19,950 nt of DNA from Lustribacter sp049512335 (lineage in GTDB: Bacteria; Vulcanimicrobiota; Vulcanimicrobiia; Vulcanimicrobiales; Vulcanimicrobiaceae): NCBI GenBank assembly GCA_049512335.1, contig JBEKXE010000090.1:1-19950 (forward strand). Reading direction: 5' to 3'. Below, one piece after another: positions 7,569-14,531 of this stretch. Position numbers and translations under genes: made by a program. How positions within the stretch are numbered: the stretch's first letter is position 1; the number at the start of each line of letters is the position of its first letter. Under the pieces are notes generated by a model, which was given only the letters and a program-made list of their open reading frames with translations, ran no database searches and was not told where the DNA came from.

Positions 7569-7979
7569 TTAGCCGGCCGGCGCCAGCGCGATGACGTCCA
7601 AGAGGAACCGGCTCCCGTCGCCGGGATTGCCGAGGCCCGAAACCTGTACCGCAAAACGCGCCGGCGGTTGATCGCCGAAAAATTCTTTCCACGCCTTGTT
7701 GAACACCGGCCGGTCTTTCTCCAGGTCGAGCATGTACGCGGCAACCTTCACGACGTCGGCCATGGTAGCGCCGTTCTGCTTCAGCGTCGCTTCGACGTTG
7801 CGGAACAGCTGGCGCGCTTGTTCTTCGAGGTCGGGCGGAATGCCGCCGTCGTTCGGCAGCGTGCCGCGCACGGCCGAGAGAAACAGAAAGCCGCCCGCTT
7901 TGACGCCGTACGAGTTTCCGCCGCGTATCGTCTTGCCTTCGGGTCCGGGAATCAACGTCTTCCGGCTGGTATCTGTCAT
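7569..7979 (-). CDS. RidA/YjgF/UK114-family protein (enamine/imine deaminase type)
   Basis: The product has 136 residues from ATG at 7979, with AAGGAG nine bases upstream. The frame is open for another 59 codons upstream, but the Shine-Dalgarno and family length favour this start. Conserved features are 'LFLSAVRGTLP' near residues 32-42, 'FRNVEATLKQNGATMADVVKVAAYM' across 59-83, and 'PPARFAVQV' near the end, in which Arg108 corresponds to the carboxylate-binding Arg105 of E. coli RidA. RidA hydrolyses reactive enamines/imines, and one branch of this family (2-aminomuconate deaminase) acts in aminophenol meta-cleavage pathways. That branch would fit the LigB and ACMSD-like genes in the window, but a general housekeeping deaminase role is equally allowed. 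It heads a two-gene leftward operon with the hydrolase. Confidence 0.9.
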   Translation of the reverse strand: MTDTSRKTLIPGPEGKTIRGGNSYGVKAGGFLFLSAVRGTLPNDGGIPPDLEEQARQLFRNVEATLKQNGATMADVVKVAAYMLDLEKDRPVFNKAWKEFFGDQPPARFAVQVSGLGNPGDGSRFLLDVIALAPAG

Positions 7980-8130
7980 TGAAACGTGCTCCTTGGTGAG
8001 GTTTGGAGGAGGTCCGAATCGGCGTTCGAAGCAATTAACAAAATTTAGTTTTAATAATCGCGCAGTACGATTTGAGTAATAGGGGAACCTGCCTCGAGGC
8101 GGGTTTTCGGCGAACCGTAGGGGTGAACCA
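7980..8130. promoter_or_regulatory. Divergent control region between RidA and second solute-binding protein
   Basis: This 151-base gap between divergent starts contains a strongly A/T-rich core (about 8033-8060) in otherwise GC-rich DNA, with a partly symmetric TTAACAAAATTTAGTTTTAA at 8035-8054. The leftward ribosome site (AAGGAG) and rightward one (GGGGTGA, 8120-8126) flank it. Two back-to-back promoters in the A/T core are likely, but specific -35 and -10 boxes could not be assigned confidently. Confidence 0.5.
8088..8107 (+). promoter_or_regulatory. Hairpin with T run in the leader of the HyuB operon
   Basis: CCTGCCTCGAGGCGGG (8088-8103) can fold into a stem with one G-T pair around a perfect 10-bp palindrome GCCTCGAGGC (8091-8100), followed by TTTT. 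It stands 23 bases before the start of the solute-binding protein gene. It may be an operator half-site pair, a leader hairpin or a weak attenuator; the loop is tight and the T run short, so a strong terminator is unlikely. Confidence 0.35.
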
Positions 8131-9117
8131 ATGAATGCCGTTCGGGTCCTTCTCACGCTGCTCTTGACCGCATCGTCCGGTTCGGCGATCGTCGCGCAAA
8201 CGACGCCGCAGACCGTGAATATCGCGACGTACGGCTCGACGCTGGGCTCGTGGTGCGTGTACGGCGCCGAAGCGGGCGGCTACTTCACCAAGAACGGCAT
8301 CAAGATCGGGAACACCGTCGTGCTCTACGGTGATCCGGCGATCGTCAGTGCGCTCACCAGCGGCCAAGCGGACATCGTGACCGCCGGCGCCGCGTCGATC
8401 ATCCCGGCGGCGAACGGGCAGTCGGATCAGCTCGTCGTCATCGGTTCGACCGAAGGGTCGCCGGTATCGCTGATCACGCCGCCGTCGATCACGTCGCCCG
8501 CCCAGCTGGTAGGGAAGACGATCGCGCTGCCCGCGCACAACACCTCGAACGAAGCGATCGGCACGGCGCTGGTCAACGCGTACGTCGGCAAGGACAAGTG
8601 GAAGCCGCTCTATATCGGCGGGGCCAGCACGGGCCGGCTCGCGGCGGTCGTCAGCGGTCAGGCCGCGGGCGCGTACATCAACGATCCGGTCGATCGCGGT
8701 GATTTCGCCGGCCTGCACGTGCTCACGCATTTCGGCGCCAGCCAGAAGCTCTACAACAACGGGCTCGTGATGTCGACGCGCAATTGGTTGAAAGCCAATC
8801 CCGACGCAGCCGTGCGCTTCATGGGCGCGCTGGCCAAAGGCTGCGATTTCGTCCTCGATCCCAAGAACCGCAGCGCGGCGATCGATCTGCTCGTCAAAGG
8901 CGGGCCGCTCAGCGAAACCGCCGCCGCCGATGCCTACGACTACTACGTCGCCGGCCCGTTCCGCGGTAACACCCCGCCGGTCGACGGCCGGCTCGATCCG
9001 AAGGCCTTCGCCAACGCGGTGCAGTTGCTCAAGGATGAAGGGATCATCACGAACGCGGCTTTCGACTATCGCAGCGTGATCGATTTCTCGGCCCTGGACA
9101 AGGCGCTCAAGAAATGA
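8131..9117 (+). CDS. ABC-type periplasmic solute-binding protein (NMT1/SsuA-like), second
   Basis: The protein has 328 residues from ATG at 8131, with GGGGTGA upstream. A Sec-type signal peptide (MNAVRVLLTLLLTASSGSA, cleavage probably near IVAQ) precedes a type-2 periplasmic binding fold. Recognisable segments are 'GAEAGGYFTKNGIKI', 'SALTSGQADIVTAGAASI', 'LVGKTIALPAHNT' and 'AAVVSGQAAGAYINDPVD'. It is only distantly similar to the solute-binding protein at 524-1459, so the two probably bind different ligands or were acquired separately. Its TGA overlaps the HyuB start (ATGA, 9114-9117), so uptake and HyuB/HyuA synthesis are coupled. That points to the bound compound being the substrate, or a precursor, of the HyuA/B enzyme. 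No permease or ATPase is seen in the window. Confidence 0.88.
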   Translation: MNAVRVLLTLLLTASSGSAIVAQTTPQTVNIATYGSTLGSWCVYGAEAGGYFTKNGIKIGNTVVLYGDPAIVSALTSGQADIVTAGAASIIPAANGQSDQLVVIGSTEGSPVSLITPPSITSPAQLVGKTIALPAHNTSNEAIGTALVNAYVGKDKWKPLYIGGASTGRLAAVVSGQAAGAYINDPVDRGDFAGLHVLTHFGASQKLYNNGLVMSTRNWLKANPDAAVRFMGALAKGCDFVLDPKNRSAAIDLLVKGGPLSETAAADAYDYYVAGPFRGNTPPVDGRLDPKAFANAVQLLKDEGIITNAAFDYRSVIDFSALDKALKK

Positions 9118-11297
9118 CCACGATCGCCAAGAGCCGCGAGGATGCCGTCGATCCGGTCGCCTTCGAAGTGATCCGCCATCGGCTGCACGGCATCACGAGC
9201 GAACAAGCCGCGCGCCTGATGACGATCTCGGGCTCGAAACAAGTCACCGAGATGTCCGACTTCAACGTCGGGCTCTACCTCGCCGACGGCTCGGTCGCCG
9301 CCATGGGGCACACCTCGCTGCATCACTCCGCCTGCATGGCCGAGATGGTGCGCGCCGTGATCACCGATTGCGCGGACGAGCCGGGGATCAACGAAGGCGA
9401 CATGTTCATCGTCAACGATCCGTGGAAGGGTTCGTTGCACGCGCCGGATGTGGCGATGCTGGCGCCGCTGCACGTCGACGGGCGCCTCGTGCTGTGGGCC
9501 GGCGCGATCATGCACATGTCCGACATCGGCGGCATGGCTGAAGGCAGCCTCGTCCAAGCCGCGACCGAATGCTACCAAGAAGGCATGCAGATCCCGCCCA
9601 TAAAGATCGTCGAGGGCGGCCGGGTGCGCAGCGATCTGTTGCACTTCATCACCAACAACAGCCGGCATCCGGCGACGATGAGTCTCGACTTGCGCGGGCT
9701 GATCGCCGCCAATTTGGCCGCGCGCGACGGCCTCGAGAACCTCGTGCATCGCTACGGTGCCGACATGCTGCAGGTCACGATGCAGCGTCTGATCGCATCG
9801 TCGGAGCAGCGTCTGCGGCGCCGCATCGCGGAGTTGCCCGACGGGATCGTCACCGGCTCCGGCTTCATGGAGCTCGATCCGGCGCGCGGCGAGGTGCCGG
9901 AGGTGCACGTCGAGCTGCGCAAAGAGGGCGACACCTTATACCTGGATTTCTCCGGATCGACGGCGCAGGTCGGCACCGCGATCAACTGCACGTTCGGCGG
10001 CCTCAAAGCCGGCGTTGCGGCGGCGCTGCTGCCGACCCTGGGCTTCGGCATCCCGTGGAACGAAGGGTTGTTCCGCCCGCTCGAGATCTTCTGTCCGGAA
10101 GGCCGCATATGCAACGCGAAGCGCCCAGCCGCGGTGAGCGGCAACATTGCCGGCGCCGTGTGGGAGTCGGAGGTGGCGAGCCTGATCGCGATCTCGCGCC
10201 TCGCTGCGTGCTCCGATGAATTCTTGCGCGAAGCGCAAGCGGCGCCGTGCGGGCGCCCGCGCACGCTCGCGTTCTTCGGCCTCAACCAGCACGGCGAGCG
10301 CTATCGCGGCCGCACCTACGACGTGATCGCCTCGGGCGGCGGCGCGTACGCCGATCACGACGGCGTGTCGACGCAAGGGCACCACGGCATGGAGCGGACG
10401 CTGATCAGCAACGCCGAGGTGCTCGAGCTGGACTATCCGATCTTGTACCTGCGCCGCGGCTGGGCCACCGACAGCGGCGGTGCCGGCAATCATCGCGGCG
10501 GCCTCAGCCTGCTCGGCGTGTACGCGCCGCACAAAGCTGAGGCGACGTTCCAGTATATCAACCAAGAGTGGAAGACACCCGATTCGCTGGGATTGTTCGG
10601 CGGGTATCCGGGCACCGAAACGGGCCACGATTTGATCCGCCACACCAACGTGCTCGAGCAGTTCCGCAACGGTCACGTGCCCGACTTCGGCGAGTTGGAA
10701 GGCCAATGGATCGATCCGGAGCAGCGCTCGATGAACATGCTGCTCGACGCCTCGGACGTCGTCCGTGCCAACCCGCCGACCGGGGCGGGCTGGGGCGATC
10801 CGCTCGATCGCCGGCTCGCCGACGTGCAGCGCGATCTGACCGCCGGCGCGATCTCCGCGCGCGCGGCCGAGCTGCTGTACGGCTGCGTGCTCGCGGCCGA
10901 CGGGTCGGTCGACGCGCAACGTTCGGAAGATGCCCGCAACCGCATTCGCGCCGAGCGCAAACGGTGGCCGGCGGGCAAGACTGCGGCTGCGGCGCCGTCG
11001 GGTACGTTGCAGCGCGTGGTGCCGCTCGGCGACCGGATGCACGTTGCCAAAGATAGCGCCGGCGCGCATTGGACGCTCTGCAACTGCGGACACGTCTTCG
11101 CGTCCGCGCGCGAGAACTGGCGCGAATTCGCCGGACGAACCGTCGTCGCGGCCGATGCGCTCGCGATCGGGCTCAAGATCAACGAGGCGATGGAGGGTCG
11201 GGCCTACGCCTGTCCCAGCTGCGGCCGCCTGCACGCTGTGGACGTCTGCCGCAAAGGCAGTCCCGACCCGCACGACATCAAGCTCGCGTTCGCGTAG
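9114..11297 (+). CDS. HyuB-type subunit fused to acetone/acetophenone carboxylase gamma-like zinc domain
   Basis: The product has 727 residues from ATG at 9114, longer than stand-alone HyuB proteins (about 520-600). Residues about 10-590 are a hydantoinase B/oxoprolinase domain ('VAFEVIRHRLHGITSEQA', 'MGHTSLHHSACMAEMVRA', 'NDPWKGSLHAPDVAMLAP', 'GSGFMELDPARGEVPEV', 'DSGGAGNHRGGLSLLG'). After an Arg/Ala-rich linker, residues about 635-727 form a separate domain with 'CNCGHVFASARENWREFA' (Cys656, Cys658) and 'YACPSCGRLHAVDV' (Cys700, Cys703), a four-Cys zinc-ribbon pattern. Its sequence and position resemble the small gamma subunit of acetone and acetophenone carboxylases, normally a separate gene. 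A carboxylase-like activity with HyuA is therefore more likely than simple hydantoin hydrolysis, but this is inference. The HyuA gene follows 16 bases on. Confidence 0.88.
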   Translation: MTTIAKSREDAVDPVAFEVIRHRLHGITSEQAARLMTISGSKQVTEMSDFNVGLYLADGSVAAMGHTSLHHSACMAEMVRAVITDCADEPGINEGDMFIVNDPWKGSLHAPDVAMLAPLHVDGRLVLWAGAIMHMSDIGGMAEGSLVQAATECYQEGMQIPPIKIVEGGRVRSDLLHFITNNSRHPATMSLDLRGLIAANLAARDGLENLVHRYGADMLQVTMQRLIASSEQRLRRRIAELPDGIVTGSGFMELDPARGEVPEVHVELRKEGDTLYLDFSGSTAQVGTAINCTFGGLKAGVAAALLPTLGFGIPWNEGLFRPLEIFCPEGRICNAKRPAAVSGNIAGAVWESEVASLIAISRLAACSDEFLREAQAAPCGRPRTLAFFGLNQHGERYRGRTYDVIASGGGAYADHDGVSTQGHHGMERTLISNAEVLELDYPILYLRRGWATDSGGAGNHRGGLSLLGVYAPHKAEATFQYINQEWKTPDSLGLFGGYPGTETGHDLIRHTNVLEQFRNGHVPDFGELEGQWIDPEQRSMNMLLDASDVVRANPPTGAGWGDPLDRRLADVQRDLTAGAISARAAELLYGCVLAADGSVDAQRSEDARNRIRAERKRWPAGKTAAAAPSGTLQRVVPLGDRMHVAKDSAGAHWTLCNCGHVFASARENWREFAGRTVVAADALAIGLKINEAMEGRAYACPSCGRLHAVDVCRKGSPDPHDIKLAFA

Positions 11298-11313
11298 CGC
11301 ACAGGAGTTCGCT

Positions 11314-13437
11314 TTGCCGGAGAATCGGCGCTTTTTGGTCGGCACCGATATCGGTGGAACGTTCACCGACATGGTCGTCATCGACGAGCAGGGCGCACTG
11401 CGGCAATTCAAGGTGCCGACGACGCCGGGGGACCGCAGCCAAGCCGTGATCGACGGCTTCAAGCTGGCCGCGGCCGATCACGGGCTGACGCTCGAAGAAT
11501 TCACGCGCAGCGTCGGGTATTTCGCGCACGGGACGACCGCCGCAACCAACGCCTACATCGAGCGCAAGGGCGAACGCACGATGCTCATCACGACGCGCGG
11601 CTTTGCGGACACGATGTTCATTCAGCGCGCGATGGGTTCGTGGACGGGCATCGGCGAGCGCTCGAGCCATTACAGCGAGCGGCGTAATCCGATTCCGCTC
11701 GTGCCGCGCGGCGATGTCATCGAGATCGACGAACGCGTCGATTCGACCGGTGCCGAGGTCGTGCCGCTGCAGCTCGATCAGGTCCGCGCGGCGGCCGAAC
11801 GGATTCGGGCCGAGGGCGTCACCTCGGTCGCGATCTGTTTCCTGTGGTCGTTCATCCGGCCGGATCACGAAGTCGAAGCGGCGCGCATCATTCGCGAGAC
11901 CTGCCCGGACGCGTTCATCACGCTTTCGAGCGACATCGCGCCGATCATCGGCGAGTACGAGCGCAGCGCGACGACCGTCGTCAACTCGTATCTCGGCCCG
12001 ATCATCCGGCGCTACGTCCAGGTGCTCGAAGACCGGCTGCGCGGCAGCGGCTTCGACGGCGACTTCACGGTGATGGATTCGGCCGGCGGCGTCGTCGAGG
12101 CGAGCGAAGCCGGGCAACGCGCGGTGGAACTGATGGTGTCGGGACCGGCCGGCGGCGTGCTCGCGTCGGCGGCGCTGGCGCGGCGGCTCGGTTTTCCCAA
12201 CGTCATCACCGGCGACATGGGCGGCACGAGCTTCGATGCCGGGCTCATCGTCGACGGCGAGCCGCTGGTTGCGACGCAGAGCATCACCGGCAGCTATCAC
12301 ATCGCCTCGCCGCGCATTCGCGTGACCGCGATCGGCGCCGGCGGCGGCAGCATCGCCTCGGTGCAGCACGGCGTGCTCGTCGTCGGCCCGGAGAGCGCCG
12401 GCGCGGTGCCGGGGCCGGCCTGCTACGGCGCCGGCGGCACGCGGCCGACGGTCACCGACGCGGACGTCGTGCTCGGGATCATCGACCCCAAGTACTTTCT
12501 CGGCGGCTCGATCCCGCTCTATCGCGAGCTGGCCGAAGATGCGATCCGTCAACACGTCGCCGAGCCGTTGGGGCTTTCGGTGATCGAAGCGGCCTCGGGC
12601 ATTCGTTCCGTCGCGGAGAACCAGATGGCCGATCTCGTTCGCACGCTGACCATCCAGCAAGGCTACGACCCGCGGGACTTCGCGATGTTCGCCTACGGTG
12701 GCGCCGGTCCGACGCACGGCTACGCGATCGCGCAAGAAGCGGGCATCGCGACCGTCGTGGTGCCGTACACGGCGACGGTGCACTCCGGCTTCGGGGCCGT
12801 GTCGTCGGACCGGTTCCGCAGTTTCCAGCGCAGCGATCCGCAGCATACGCCGCCGGGGACGCCGCAGCCGGCGGAGCACATGGACCTCGACCGGATCAAC
12901 GCCGCCTTCAGGCAGCTGGAAGAGCGCTGTCGCGCGGCGATGCACGATCATCCGCAGCTACAGCTCAAGCGCATCCTCTACTTCCGCTTCCGCAAGCAAG
13001 TGCACGAGCTGGCCGTCCCCGTTCCGCCCGGCGTGCTGGAACGCGGCGATCTGGAAGCGCTGATCGCCGACTTCTACGTGCGCTACGAGCGGATCTACGG
13101 ACCGGGGACGAGTTTGCCCGAAGCGGGCGTCGAGATCAATACCTTCCGCGTCGAAGGACGTGTGCCGTCACCGGCGGTGCTGCCCAACGCGAGCGGCACG
13201 GCGAGCGCATCGCTCGCCGAAGCGCAGCTCGGCACGCGCGAGGTGATGTTCGAGAAGGAGATGGTCCCGACGACGATCTATCGCGGCGAGCACGTCCCGG
13301 CGAACACGCCCATCGCCGGTCCGGCGATTCTCGAGTTCTTCGGCACGACGGTCGTGCTCGGCCCCGCTCAGCGCGCGGTGAAAGACGACGGCGGCAACGT
13401 CGTTATAACGAACGATGGGCTGCTCAGGCGAGCGTGA
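11314..13437 (+). CDS. Hydantoinase/oxoprolinase A-type ATP-dependent subunit, copy 2 (HyuA/carboxylase family)
   Basis: The protein has 707 residues from TTG at 11314, chosen because AGGAG (11303-11307) lies six bases before it and the family N-terminus follows immediately. The open frame upstream to 10930 is antiphase overlap with HyuB and has no support. 'VGTDIGGTFTDMV' is the ATP phosphate-binding motif; 'GDMGGTSFDAGLIVDGEPL' and 'GAGGGSIASV' are conserved. It is a close full-length paralogue of the product at 3482-5587, differing mainly by conservative changes and in short C-terminal segments (the 'PSPAVLPNASGTASAS' stretch). It directly follows HyuB-gamma, so it is the obvious partner. 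Copy 1 could form a second version of the same complex or an additional subunit, as in four-subunit acetophenone carboxylase. Its end overlaps the convergent GH130-like gene by 14 bases. Confidence 0.9.
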   Translation: MPENRRFLVGTDIGGTFTDMVVIDEQGALRQFKVPTTPGDRSQAVIDGFKLAAADHGLTLEEFTRSVGYFAHGTTAATNAYIERKGERTMLITTRGFADTMFIQRAMGSWTGIGERSSHYSERRNPIPLVPRGDVIEIDERVDSTGAEVVPLQLDQVRAAAERIRAEGVTSVAICFLWSFIRPDHEVEAARIIRETCPDAFITLSSDIAPIIGEYERSATTVVNSYLGPIIRRYVQVLEDRLRGSGFDGDFTVMDSAGGVVEASEAGQRAVELMVSGPAGGVLASAALARRLGFPNVITGDMGGTSFDAGLIVDGEPLVATQSITGSYHIASPRIRVTAIGAGGGSIASVQHGVLVVGPESAGAVPGPACYGAGGTRPTVTDADVVLGIIDPKYFLGGSIPLYRELAEDAIRQHVAEPLGLSVIEAASGIRSVAENQMADLVRTLTIQQGYDPRDFAMFAYGGAGPTHGYAIAQEAGIATVVVPYTATVHSGFGAVSSDRFRSFQRSDPQHTPPGTPQPAEHMDLDRINAAFRQLEERCRAAMHDHPQLQLKRILYFRFRKQVHELAVPVPPGVLERGDLEALIADFYVRYERIYGPGTSLPEAGVEINTFRVEGRVPSPAVLPNASGTASASLAEAQLGTREVMFEKEMVPTTIYRGEHVPANTPIAGPAILEFFGTTVVLGPAQRAVKDDGGNVVITNDGLLRRA
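11330..13407 (+). repeat. Diverged direct repeat, copy B (HyuA paralogue)
   Basis: Second copy of the HyuA coding sequence found at about 3500-5580, same strand, about 7.8 kb apart. Exact shared blocks include 12193-12241 (49 bases). The intervening genes are unrelated to each other, so this is a dispersed gene duplication rather than a tandem array. Confidence 0.75.
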
Positions 13438-14482
13438 GTCGGCCTCGTCCGATGGCATAGTCCGCCATCCCATAATAGATGTCGAACACGCGTGGCCCGA
13501 TATCCGGCCTGGGATCGATTCCGGTCGGAAAAACCACGTGGCCGACGGTTCCTGAGATCTCGCCCGGGATCGTCGGAACGAATAAGGGCGCTTGGGATCG
13601 ATAGACGACACGATCGAGATGGTTGGGGTCGTGAACGATAACACCCGCGCAGTAACGCAGGAGAGCAGCGCCGCTGGGATGTTCGAGTTCATCGACGCCA
13701 TGGATCACGGAGAGCCAACCCTCATCGATCCGCACGGGAGGCGTTCCGGCACCGACCTTGATCTGTCCCCAAGCGGCCGATGGCAGCTCGAGACGATGGG
13801 TCTCGACGACATTGCACAACTTCGTCAGGTCGGACTGCACCTCTGCGAGGGGAACGTAGCCGATGGCGATATGTTCACGCTGGTCCGGCGCGAGCGCCTG
13901 AAGCTGCGGAGCCGCCAGTTGCCCCTCGCGCACGGAAATCGGGAGCGTCGGGCGATGATAGAACGCGAGCGACAGAATGCCCCCGGGCGAACGGACCGGT
14001 TCCGGAAAGAAGGCAGCATCTTTGTCAGCGAATGGGTCGCCATCGCGAAAGCCCATCAGACCCAGTCGCTGCCATCTGAGGCCGTCGCTCGACAACGCCA
14101 GTGCGACCTCCGGTCCGCGCGGCCCGAAGCCAACGTAGGCCATGACGTAGCGTTCGATGATCGGGATGTAGGTCACTCGAGGGTCCTCGCATCCATAACC
14201 GCCCGGCACATCGCGAAGCTCGTACGGCGCCTCCGGTACGAGCGCGTCACCGCACGAGGCCAGCAGCAGCGAACCGTCGGCGCGCTCACTGGCACGATAC
14301 GATCCGATGCGAGACACGTTCCCCGGCGAGACGATGCGAGGATAGAGTTGGAGCGTCCCGTCCCTCAGACGCGCGGCACCAGGGTTGAGGACCCAATTGG
14401 GGGCGGTACCCAGATCCGTTGGCCTAAGCGCGATATCAAGACGTTCGAAATGCCATGTTATGGACTCTCGGGAATCGCTCAT
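13424..14482 (-). CDS. GH130-type beta-mannoside phosphorylase-like glycosidase
   Basis: The product has 352 residues from ATG at 14482. It shows the five-bladed beta-propeller motifs of glycoside hydrolase family 130: 'NPGAARLRDGTLQLYPRI' (33-50), 'GGYGCEDPRVT' (94-104, Asp100 at the catalytic position), 'FADKDAAFFPE', 'GAGTPPVRIDEGWLSVIHGV' and a C-terminal 'VVFPTGI' with 'IYYGMADYAIGRGRL'. Family members use inorganic phosphate to cleave beta-mannosyl linkages in the cytoplasm or, in some branches, hydrolyse them. The frame is open upstream to 14614, but that would overlap the divergent FAD gene. It points toward the HyuA gene and overlaps its end by 14 bases. A sugar enzyme is an odd neighbour for ring-cleavage genes, so it probably belongs to a separate unit. 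Substrate is unknown. Confidence 0.88.
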   Translation of the reverse strand: MSDSRESITWHFERLDIALRPTDLGTAPNWVLNPGAARLRDGTLQLYPRIVSPGNVSRIGSYRASERADGSLLLASCGDALVPEAPYELRDVPGGYGCEDPRVTYIPIIERYVMAYVGFGPRGPEVALALSSDGLRWQRLGLMGFRDGDPFADKDAAFFPEPVRSPGGILSLAFYHRPTLPISVREGQLAAPQLQALAPDQREHIAIGYVPLAEVQSDLTKLCNVVETHRLELPSAAWGQIKVGAGTPPVRIDEGWLSVIHGVDELEHPSGAALLRYCAGVIVHDPNHLDRVVYRSQAPLFVPTIPGEISGTVGHVVFPTGIDPRPDIGPRVFDIYYGMADYAIGRGRLTLA

Positions 14483-14531
14483 GTTCGTTGTCCCTGGGGG
14501 CGATGACGCCCGGTTAGAGAATTCCCGGCTG
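14483..14531. promoter_or_regulatory. Short divergent gap between GH130-like and FAD monooxygenase genes
   Basis: These 49 bases lie between the preferred divergent starts. They must hold or overlap the control signals of both genes, although no clear -10/-35 or palindrome was recognised. If the FAD gene starts instead at ATG 14481 or 14460, the two coding regions abut or overlap and there is no gap. Confidence 0.3.

Noticed and set aside
10930..11313. N-terminal extension of HyuA copy 2
   Set aside because: Out-of-frame overlap with the HyuB zinc domain; the TTG at 11314 has a good ribosome site and begins directly before the family N-terminus.
9936..11462. Leftward open frame opposite HyuB
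   Set aside because: Shadow of HyuB-gamma; no recognisable domain, and it would cross two well-supported genes.
11278..12951. Long leftward open frame opposite HyuA copy 2
   Set aside because: Same explanation as for copy 1; low-complexity Arg/Ala/Asp content and no ribosome site or motif.
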